From Prevotella sp. CAG:755 (lineage in GTDB: Bacteria; Bacteroidota; Bacteroidia; Bacteroidales; Bacteroidaceae), in the NCBI GenBank assembly GCA_000431275.1, contig HF989179.1, positions 1-12,519 on the forward strand: a DNA stretch of 12,519 bases, in the 5' to 3' direction. Of the stretch, positions 7,789-12,519 are shown one piece after another. Within the stretch, counting starts at the first letter, position 1, and each line of letters begins with the position of its first letter. Below the pieces are notes generated by a model. That model was not told the DNA's origin. It saw nothing but the letters and a program-made list of their open reading frames with translations, and made no database searches. The translations under genes and the position numbers were made by a program.

Positions 7789-8976
7789 TTACCGGATGCT
7801 GTCGTAGCGCAGCGGGTGGCTTTCCGGCAGCGAGCCGTCTGCCAAGTCGAGCGCCATGATATAGTCGTTCATGTAATAGCCGTTGCCGATGGGCGTGTCG
7901 AGGCTGCGGTCGCACCGCATGCCCATGTGCTCGTAGAAATGGAGTGCCGGGTTGTCGCGGTTCACGTTGAGCTCGATGCGGCAGGGGCCGTCCGTGAGGG
8001 CGGTGGCGTAGTCGGCGGCCTGCATGAACAGGCGCTGGCCGTAACCGCGTTTCTGACGTGAGGGATGGACGTAGAGTTTTTGCAAATGGAAGAGGTTTTC
8101 GCCTTGTTGCTCGATGGAGACGTAGCCGCAGGGGCCATCTTCGTCTTCGGCCAAGTAGAAGGCGTGCCCGCTGGCCATCTGTTGGTGTAGGCTGCCGGCC
8201 GAGTACATCCACTCCATCATGTAGTCCAGCTGTTCCGGTGTCAGGATGGGGCGGTAGGTCGGCACAAACGTCGCTTCGGCCAGTCGGCGCAGTGTGGGGA
8301 TGTCGGCCTCCGTGGCGCGGCGGATGTCGAGCGGGAAAAGGCGGTCATGCTCAGAGGCGAAGTTGGGGGTCAGGCTGTGGGCGTCTGCGGCGCGGCGGAT
8401 CTGGCTGGCCGACATGAACCGTCCTCCGTCGAGCTCCGCTGTGGGGTGGGGACAGCCGGCATAGGTGCAACGGTAGACATAGACCAGTTCGCGTTCGACG
8501 GCGCTTTCGTGGACGTAGGTGTCGAGGTGGCGGAACCGGAAGTCCGTCAGCCCGAGTTCCTCGGCGGCTTCACGGGCGAGGGCTTCATGTGGCGTCTCGC
8601 CCATGCTGATGTGTCCGCCGACGGCCGTGTCCCACTTGCCTGGCTGGATGTCTTTCCACATGGGGCGCCGTTGCAGATAGAGCTTGCCGTCGAGGTCAAA
8701 GACGTGCAGATGGACCACAGGGTGGAGCAGGCCGCTGCCGTCGTGGCAGTGCCCGCGCGAAGCTTGTCCGACGACGTTCCCTGCGGTGTCTACCAAGGGG
8801 AGCATCTCGGTGCTGTCGTCGTGTGGCGTGTCGTTGTCCGGACGGCCGTCACCGGTGGCACGCCGGGGGCCCGTAGCGCGTCGCTTTCTGATCGCAGCGA
8901 CAGTCGCCACGGTCGCTGCGGTTGTCGTTCCTATCGCAGCGATTGTTTTCAGGAGGTATAGTGTTTGTCGTTTCAT
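7789..8976 (-). CDS. Nudix hydrolase fused to a GNAT acetyltransferase
   Basis: The 395-aa protein joins two enzymes. A Nudix domain (about 58-215) has a complete Nudix box from Gly121 to Leu143: G-x5-E127-x7-R135-E136-x2-E139-E140-x-G142. Its start MLPLVDTAGNVVG and the sequence HPVVHLHVF resemble IPP-isomerase-like Nudix proteins. A GNAT domain (about 217-376) has the acetyl-CoA loop QKRGYG (308-313) and a NVNRDNPALHFYEHMGM segment typical of the fold. Substrates are unknown. Residues 8-29 are hydrophobic with a 7-residue repeat, then basic KRR, then a Pro/Asp-rich linker, suggesting an N-terminal membrane anchor. The ATG at 8976 is 3 nt after the queA stop, which favours it by coupling. 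Met58 is an alternative start that would give just the two domains. Confidence 0.85.
   Translation of the reverse strand: MKRQTLYLLKTIAAIGTTTAATVATVAAIRKRRATGPRRATGDGRPDNDTPHDDSTEMLPLVDTAGNVVGQASRGHCHDGSGLLHPVVHLHVFDLDGKLYLQRRPMWKDIQPGKWDTAVGGHISMGETPHEALAREAAEELGLTDFRFRHLDTYVHESAVERELVYVYRCTYAGCPHPTAELDGGRFMSASQIRRAADAHSLTPNFASEHDRLFPLDIRRATEADIPTLRRLAEATFVPTYRPILTPEQLDYMMEWMYSAGSLHQQMASGHAFYLAEDEDGPCGYVSIEQQGENLFHLQKLYVHPSRQKRGYGQRLFMQAADYATALTDGPCRIELNVNRDNPALHFYEHMGMRCDRSLDTPIGNGYYMNDYIMALDLADGSLPESHPLRYDSIR
8891..8953. repeat. 21-bp periodic repeat inside the Nudix-GNAT gene start
   Basis: ATCGCAGCGA occurs at 8891-8900 and again at 8933-8942, exactly 42 bp apart. A diverged unit, GTCGCTGCGG, sits between at 8912. 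The 21-bp period encodes a 7-residue protein pattern (TIAAIGT, TTAATVA, TVAAIRK). TCGCAGCGACAG at 8892-8903 is identical to 5472-5483 in the hairpin behind groEL, so this may be a genic copy of the same repeat family. Confidence 0.5.
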
Positions 8977-8979
8977 GGG

Positions 8980-10209
8980 TCAGGGGATGAGCAGCGAACT
9001 GTCGCCGTAGCTGAGGAAGCGGTAGCCTCCGTCGAGTGCGTGGCGGTAGATGCGACGCCAGTCGCCGTGGACAAAGGCTGAGACGAGCAGCAGCAGTGTG
9101 CTGTGAGGTTGATGGAAGTTCGTCACCATGCGGCGCACGTGGTGGAAGGTGTATCCCGGCGCGATGATGATTTGCGTGGAGGCGTGCAGGGTGTCTGTCC
9201 TGCTGCGCTCCATCCATTCCAGGATTTCCGTCAGGGCCTGTGCCGGCGTCAGGGGGTGCGGTTCGTTGGCCGCGTAGTCGTAGGGCATCCATTGCTCGAC
9301 GTGGAAGGCCTCTTCGGGAGCATGGCGTTGCCGGCTGAGTTGTACACCTATATAATATAGGCTTTCGAGTGTGCGCACGGAAGTAGTCCCGACTGCTGTG
9401 CAGGCCGCTCCGTGAGCCAGCAGGCGCTCGATGCTCCGGCGTCCGACGGCAATCCATTCGGCGTGCATTTCGTGATCGGCGATTTCCTCGCTTTTCACGG
9501 GCTTGAACGTGCCGGCCCCGACGTGCAGGGTTATCTCGTCGCGTTCGATGCCCCTGCGGTCGATGGCGTCAAGCACAGCCGGCGTGAAGTGCAGTCCTGC
9601 CGTCGGAGCCGCCACCGAGCCTTTGACTTTTGAGTAGACCGTCTGGTAGGTGGTCAGGTCCGACTGTTCGGTCTCGCGGTTGAGATAGGGCGGGATGGGG
9701 AGCTCCCCGACGGCTTCGAGCACGTCGGCAAAGGTGGCCTCGTCACTGTCCCAGCTGAACCGCACGGCGTGGGCTGTGCCCTGTGTGCCGAGGCGTTCCG
9801 CCGTCAGCCGGACAGGGCGCCCTCCGATGTCGAGCGTGCGTTCGAGTGTGCCGCCCTTCCAGCGTTTTAAGTGTCCTACGAGGCAGAGCCACACTGCCGA
9901 ACGCCGTGCCTGGAACATCAGGGCGTAGTCTTTGGGCTCCTCGGGTTCGAGGCAGAAGATTTCGATTTCTGCCCCCGTCGCCTTTCGGAAGTGAAGCCGT
10001 GCGCGGATCACCCGCGTATTGTTGAACACCATGAGCGAGCCCGGTTCGAGCTGTTCGGGCAGGTCGGTGAAACGCCGGTCGGCAATGGCGCCGTTGCGGT
10101 AGACGAGCAGGCGCGAGGCGTCGCGTTGGGCAAGGGGGTATTTGGCGATACGCTCGTCCGGGAGGTCGTAGTCGTAGTCGCTGATGTGTATGTGTCGAGT
10201 TTCTTCCAT
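8980..10209 (-). CDS. queA: S-adenosylmethionine:tRNA ribosyltransferase-isomerase (QueA, long form)
   Basis: QueA transfers and isomerises the ribosyl part of SAM onto preQ1 at tRNA position 34, making epoxyqueuosine. The protein shows LPDERIAKYP (16-25), FNNTRVIRARL (62-72), GELPIPPYLNR (168-178), GSVAAPTAGLHFT (197-209), TLHVGAGTFKPVK (227-239), GTTSVRTLES (274-283), TNFHQPHSTLLLLVSAF (363-379) and YRFLSYGDSSLL (396-407). At 409 aa it is about 50 residues longer than E. coli QueA. Extra residues appear around 85-160 and 285-345. From memory Bacteroidales carry such a long form, sometimes beside a standard one. I chose the ATG at 10209 because a -7 box overlaps the alternative ATG at 10239. 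It is the first gene of an operon with the Nudix-GNAT gene. Confidence 0.9.
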   Translation of the reverse strand: MEETRHIHISDYDYDLPDERIAKYPLAQRDASRLLVYRNGAIADRRFTDLPEQLEPGSLMVFNNTRVIRARLHFRKATGAEIEIFCLEPEEPKDYALMFQARRSAVWLCLVGHLKRWKGGTLERTLDIGGRPVRLTAERLGTQGTAHAVRFSWDSDEATFADVLEAVGELPIPPYLNRETEQSDLTTYQTVYSKVKGSVAAPTAGLHFTPAVLDAIDRRGIERDEITLHVGAGTFKPVKSEEIADHEMHAEWIAVGRRSIERLLAHGAACTAVGTTSVRTLESLYYIGVQLSRQRHAPEEAFHVEQWMPYDYAANEPHPLTPAQALTEILEWMERSRTDTLHASTQIIIAPGYTFHHVRRMVTNFHQPHSTLLLLVSAFVHGDWRRIYRHALDGGYRFLSYGDSSLLIP

Positions 10210-10236
10210 GGTTTCGGTCGCGCGGAAAGCGCGCTG

Positions 10237-10244
10237 CAAAATTA
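10237..10244 (-). promoter_or_regulatory. Bacteroidota -7 element of queA
   Basis: TAATTTTG on the minus strand (10244-10237) matches TAnnTTTG and is identical to the etfB -7 box. No TTTG -33 element is seen at the proper distance. Initiation near 10230 would give a leader of about 20 nt to the ATG at 10209 and would rule out the upstream ATG at 10239. Confidence 0.6.
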
Positions 10245-10379
10245 GCCATTTCCGGCGGAACGGCGCGCCGCTCCGGCCGGGAAAACGGTCGTGGCGTTTG
10301 TTCTTCCTGTCGGGGTGGCGCGTCGCTTTTATGCGGCGGTTGCGTCGCCGGACGTGCCGGCGTGTGTGCCGGGCGGGGT

Positions 10380-10414
10380 AAAAAAAGCGGGGAGGCCTGT
10401 CGGGGCCTCCCCGC
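10380..10414 (-). terminator. Terminator of the Nif3 / zinc-ribbon operon
   Basis: GCGGGGAGGCC (10387-10397) and GGCCTCCCCGC (10404-10414) form a perfect 11-bp stem with a 6-nt loop, followed on the minus strand by seven T residues (10386-10380). It lies 27 nt after the zinc-ribbon gene stop. Between it and the queA promoter is GC-rich DNA with a small CGCCGG/CGGCG(G) hairpin and no gene. Confidence 0.93.
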
Positions 10415-10441
10415 CCGGGGTGTGGCTAGTGCGGTTCGTGC

Positions 10442-11266
10442 TTAGTTTTCGTCCTCGCTGCGCAGGCGGCGTGTCCGGCGCTTGGGCTTCGTCTCGACAA
10501 CGGGCTTCTCGATGTGGACACCGGCCAGCTCGGGGTCGATCATGATGCGGCCGCAATACTCGCAGACGATGATTTTTTTGCGCATGCGGATGTCGAGTTG
10601 CCGCTGGGGCGGTATCTTGTTGAAACAGCCGCCGCAGGCATCGCGTTGTACGTAGACGATGCCCAGACCGTTACGGGTGCTCTTGCGGATACGGCGGAAA
10701 GCGGCCAGCAGGCGCGGTTCGATGGTCACCTCGATGGCTTTTGCTTTTTCGCGGAGCTTCTCTTCTTCCGCCTTGGTCTCGGCGATGATTTCGTCGAGTT
10801 CCGACTTCTTCACGTCGAGGTCGGCACTGCGTTCTGTGAGCAGTTGCTGGGCATGGGCGGTCTCTGCCTTTTTCTCGTCGATGGACTGCTGTGCCTCGCG
10901 GATGCGCTTGTTGAGCAACTCGACCTCCAACGTCTGGAACTCGATCTCCTTTGAGAGCGTGTCGTACTCCCTGTTGTTCCTCACTTCGTCCAGCTGTGCC
11001 TTGTAGCGTTCAATCGAGGCCTGTGCTGTGGCGATGTCGTTTTTCTTGGCGGCGATTCCGCTTTCGAGTTCCTTGATCTCACCGTCGTATCGGGTTGAGC
11101 GGGCTTTCAGTCCTTCGATCTCGTCTTCGAGGTCCTGCACCTCGAGCGGCAACTCGCCCCGGAGGGTCTTGATTTTGTCGATCTCCGTGAGCATGGTCTG
11201 CAACTCGTAGAGCGATTTGAGCTTCTGCTCGACGGTCATGTCTGTTGCTTCTTTCTTGATAGCCAT
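10442..11266 (-). CDS. Coiled-coil protein with C4 zinc ribbon (DUF164 / HP0958-like)
   Basis: The 274-aa protein has a long, charged helical hairpin predicted as coiled coil from about 14 to 185, including the stretch NNREYDTLSKEIE (97-109) that I recall as conserved in this family. It is followed by a zinc ribbon with Cys211, Cys214, Cys235 and Cys238 (CGGC and CEYC). A basic tail with KPKRRTRRLR follows. The family resembles Helicobacter HP0958 (FlgZ) and chlamydial CT398, which act as RNA or sigma-factor/secretion partners. The role in non-flagellated Bacteroidota is not established, so only an adaptor or nucleic-acid-binding function is suggested. It begins 15 nt after the Nif3 gene, and the pairing appears to be conserved in the phylum. 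The MAIKKE start is preferred over the internal Met10. Confidence 0.88.
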   Translation of the reverse strand: MAIKKEATDMTVEQKLKSLYELQTMLTEIDKIKTLRGELPLEVQDLEDEIEGLKARSTRYDGEIKELESGIAAKKNDIATAQASIERYKAQLDEVRNNREYDTLSKEIEFQTLEVELLNKRIREAQQSIDEKKAETAHAQQLLTERSADLDVKKSELDEIIAETKAEEEKLREKAKAIEVTIEPRLLAAFRRIRKSTRNGLGIVYVQRDACGGCFNKIPPQRQLDIRMRKKIIVCEYCGRIMIDPELAGVHIEKPVVETKPKRRTRRLRSEDEN

Positions 11267-11281
11267 GATGCGTTATTGTGG

Positions 11282-12067
11282 TTAATGATAGAAAACAGGG
11301 TTGGTGCTTCCGAACTGGCGGAGCGTGAGTCCGGGGAACGCGTCGCGGAGGATGGAGGCCAGGAGGTCCACGGCGTACTGTTCACTCTCGTAGTGGCCCG
11401 TCGTGACGAGCATCATGCGTTCTTCGAGGCCGAAGAAGTGGTGGTAGCTGGCCTCTCCGGTGACGTAGGCGTCGGCTCCGGCGCGCAGGGCGTCGTCGAT
11501 GAACGAAGCGCCCGCCCCGCCGCAGAGGGCCACCGTCCGGATGGGACGTCCGAGGGGAGCGCTGTGGCGTAGGCTGGCAGCGCCGAAAGCGGCTTTCACG
11601 CGGTCGAGGAACGCGGTGGCCGTTTCCGCCTCGGGCAGGCAGCCGATGAGGCCGCCCACGGCGTCGAGGCCGTCGGCGCGGTGCTGTGGCATGAGGCTGC
11701 GGACGTCGGTCAGGCCGAGCTGGCCGGCCATGGTGAAGCATACGCCGCCCGGCGCGTTGTCCAGGTTGGTATGGGCGGCATAGACGGCCACGCCGAGCTG
11801 GATGGCCAGGCGTACGCAGCGTTCGGGCTGTGTGGCGTCGCCGACGCACTTCAAGCCATGGAACAGGAGCGGATGGTGTGCCACGATGAGGTTGCACCCC
11901 GACTCGGCCGCCGCGCGCACTGCGGCTTCGGTCACGTCTAAACACAATAAGACCCCTGAGACTTCCGCTTCTGTTAGTCCTACCTGAAAGCCGGCATTGT
12001 CGTAGCTTTCTTGCAGGGACAGAGGCGCGAAACGTTCAAGGGTCGCAGCGACTTCCTTTATTTGCAT
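11282..12067 (-). CDS. Nif3/YbgI family dinuclear metal protein
   Basis: Members of this family form hexameric rings with a two-metal site. Some are annotated as GTP cyclohydrolase type 2 (FolE2-like naming), but the cellular function is unsettled. The 261-aa protein has the expected ligands: His64-His65 in AHHPLLF, Asp103 in HTNLD, and His225 with Glu229 in GHYESE. GGAGAS (183-188) and TGEASYHH (203-210) are also present. It is the short E. coli YbgI-like form (about 250 aa) and lacks the roughly 110-residue PII/CutA-like insert of Bacillus YqfO. I chose the ATG at 12067 because MQIKEVAATLERFAPLSLQE starts the family sequence and a -7 box lies just upstream; the frame remains open upstream without family features. 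It is the first gene of an operon with the zinc-ribbon gene. Confidence 0.92.
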   Translation of the reverse strand: MQIKEVAATLERFAPLSLQESYDNAGFQVGLTEAEVSGVLLCLDVTEAAVRAAAESGCNLIVAHHPLLFHGLKCVGDATQPERCVRLAIQLGVAVYAAHTNLDNAPGGVCFTMAGQLGLTDVRSLMPQHRADGLDAVGGLIGCLPEAETATAFLDRVKAAFGAASLRHSAPLGRPIRTVALCGGAGASFIDDALRAGADAYVTGEASYHHFFGLEERMMLVTTGHYESEQYAVDLLASILRDAFPGLTLRQFGSTNPVFYH

Positions 12068-12085
12068 ACTTATGTGAATGGGTGG

Positions 12086-12093
12086 CAAAGTTA
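12086..12093 (-). promoter_or_regulatory. Bacteroidota -7 element of the Nif3 operon
   Basis: TAACTTTG on the minus strand (12093-12086) matches TAnnTTTG. No TTTG -33 element is seen at the right spacing. Initiation near 12079 gives a short leader of about 12 nt to the ATG at 12067. Confidence 0.65.
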
Positions 12094-12190
12094 CGCAATT
12101 TTCCCGAATCCTGCCGCGCACACCCGTTAAAATTGTCGTTGAGCCCGGATGCCTGGCGGCGGAGGCGGTCAGTGTGCCGGGAATTCTTGA

Positions 12191-12208
12191 AGCAGTGACA
12201 GGAATTCC
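12191..12208 (+). repeat. Repeat-family copy between GAATTC sites
   Basis: AGCAGTGACAGGAATTCC shares the core GCAGTGACAG with the units at 122 and 143 and resembles GCAGCGACAGGATTTCCT at 5474-5491. GAATTC occurs on both sides (12181-12186 and 12202-12207), making a small inverted repeat around the core. Confidence 0.6.
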
Positions 12209-12211
12209 TTC

Positions 12212-12248
12212 CAGCCGTCTGAGAAAAACGGGACGGCTGACCGTTTTT
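12212..12248 (+). other. Two overlapping, mutually exclusive hairpins
   Basis: Stem A pairs CAGCCGTC (12212-12219) with GACGGCTG (12232-12239). Stem B pairs AAAAACGG (12224-12231) with CCGTTTTT (12241-12248). The stems interleave as in a pseudoknot, but the single linking base at 12240 is too short to cross an 8-bp stem, so they should be alternatives. Stem A followed by ACCGTTTTT looks like a plus-strand terminator, and stem B would sequester its T-tract. Confidence 0.5.
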
Positions 12249-12257
12249 CCTGTCGCT
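12240..12257 (-). repeat. Inverted copy of repeat unit 1
   Basis: The reverse complement of these 18 bases, AGCGACAGGAAAAACGGT, is identical to 103-120 in the array upstream of rpoD. Both copies lie in non-coding DNA flanking this gene cluster. Confidence 0.75.
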
Positions 12258-12413
12258 CTGTCTTTTCCGGCCGGCGGGGCGTGCAAGGGGAAAGACGGAG
12301 TGGCGTGTGCGTATAATGGCCGCATGGGTGTTTTTCTTCGCCGGTTAGGCACCTGCTTGCCCGCTTTCAGGCGTTTCGTTACGCTGCTGGGGTGCGCATA
12401 AGCCGGAAAGCCG

Positions 12414-12421
12414 TACCTTTG
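12414..12421 (+). promoter_or_regulatory. Bacteroidota -7 element for a gene beyond the right edge
   Basis: TACCTTTG matches TAnnTTTG, and the surrounding CCGTACCTTTG is identical to the rpoD promoter core. No -33 TTTG is evident. It implies plus-strand transcription from about 12428, out of the window. Confidence 0.6.
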
Positions 12422-12435
12422 CCGATAGGAAAACG

Positions 12436-12469
12436 CCGTCCGGGCCCTCGCGCAACCTTCCGTCCGGGC
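12436..12469 (+). repeat. 10-bp direct repeat in the putative right-edge leader
   Basis: CCGTCCGGGC occurs at 12436-12445 and 12460-12469, 24 bp start to start, just downstream of the putative transcription start. Its role is unknown. Confidence 0.4.
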
Positions 12470-12505
12470 GACGCGGAGTTTAATCGTCTTGAGTTCAACT
12501 TATAA

Positions 12506-12519
12506 ATGCAACTTTTTGG
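12506..12519 (+). CDS. Possible start of a gene cut by the window edge
   Basis: ATGCAACTTTTTGG could encode the first residues MQLFW of a protein. It lies about 80 nt downstream of the predicted transcription start at 12428 and after an A/T-rich stretch typical of Bacteroidota translation starts. Only four full codons are visible, so neither the gene nor its product can be confirmed. Confidence 0.25.

Larger units (their letters stand above)
12068..12505. other. Intergenic region at the right end
   Basis: No convincing gene is seen. The region holds the Nif3 promoter box (12086-12093), a repeat-family copy flanked by GAATTC sites (12181-12207), overlapping 8-bp inverted repeats (12212-12248), an inverted repeat-family copy (12240-12257), and a plus-strand promoter box (12414-12421) followed by a leader with a 10-bp direct repeat. 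Confidence 0.6.

Noticed and set aside
9350..9360. TATAATATAG as an internal promoter
   Set aside because: It lies inside queA, encodes part of LYYIGV in frame, and is not the TAnnTTTG type used by this phylum.
12068..12352. A 95-residue N-terminal extension of the Nif3 protein
   Set aside because: It contains the -7 box at 12086-12093, has no family features, and the normal family start is MQIKEVAATLERF.
12078..12401. A 107-codon open frame on the plus strand at the right end
   Set aside because: It runs through repeats and overlapping hairpins, has no promoter at a proper distance and shows no family motif.

Overview
The window is GC-rich chromosomal DNA from a member of the Bacteroidota, most likely the order Bacteroidales. 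Three things point there. The primary sigma factor is the short (286 aa) form without region 1.1. Several genes are preceded by the Bacteroidota -7 element TAnnTTTG rather than a classical -10 box. The protein sequences (the long QueA form, a 577-aa acyl-CoA dehydrogenase next to etfBA, and a zinc-ribbon coiled-coil protein next to Nif3) fit Bacteroidales from memory. Genus cannot be fixed by eye; the GC content is on the high side for the order.

Layout, left to right. Positions 1-380 are a non-coding leader region with three 21-bp tandem repeats and the rpoD promoter, followed by rpoD (+) and its terminator. All other complete genes are on the minus strand. An operon reads etfB, etfA, acyl-CoA dehydrogenase (5250 down to 1527), with a promoter matching both Bacteroidota elements and a strong terminator facing rpoD. 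To its right lies groES-groEL (7614 down to 5621) with two terminator-like hairpins behind it. Next comes queA (long form) followed 3 nt later by a Nudix-GNAT fusion gene (10209 down to 7789), ending in a long hairpin terminator. Last is a pair, Nif3-family gene then C4 zinc-ribbon coiled-coil gene (12067 down to 10442), again with a terminator. The right end (12068-12519) is intergenic, with repeats, overlapping hairpins and a plus-strand promoter for a gene that may just begin at 12506.

Functionally this is mostly core biology: transcription initiation, flavin-dependent acyl-CoA redox chemistry, protein folding, queuosine tRNA modification, and a conserved metal-protein/zinc-ribbon pair. 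No mobile element, CRISPR array, rRNA or tRNA gene is visible.

The least ordinary features are small. One is a family of short repeats with core GTCGCAGYGACAGG. It occurs as 21-bp tandem units before rpoD, as a hairpin behind groEL, near the right end in both orientations, and apparently inside the start of the Nudix-GNAT gene, where a 21-bp period encodes a 7-residue protein repeat in a possible membrane anchor. The other two are the Nudix-GNAT fusion itself and a pair of mutually exclusive 8-bp stems at 12212-12248. I see no clear sign of a wholly new multi-gene system.
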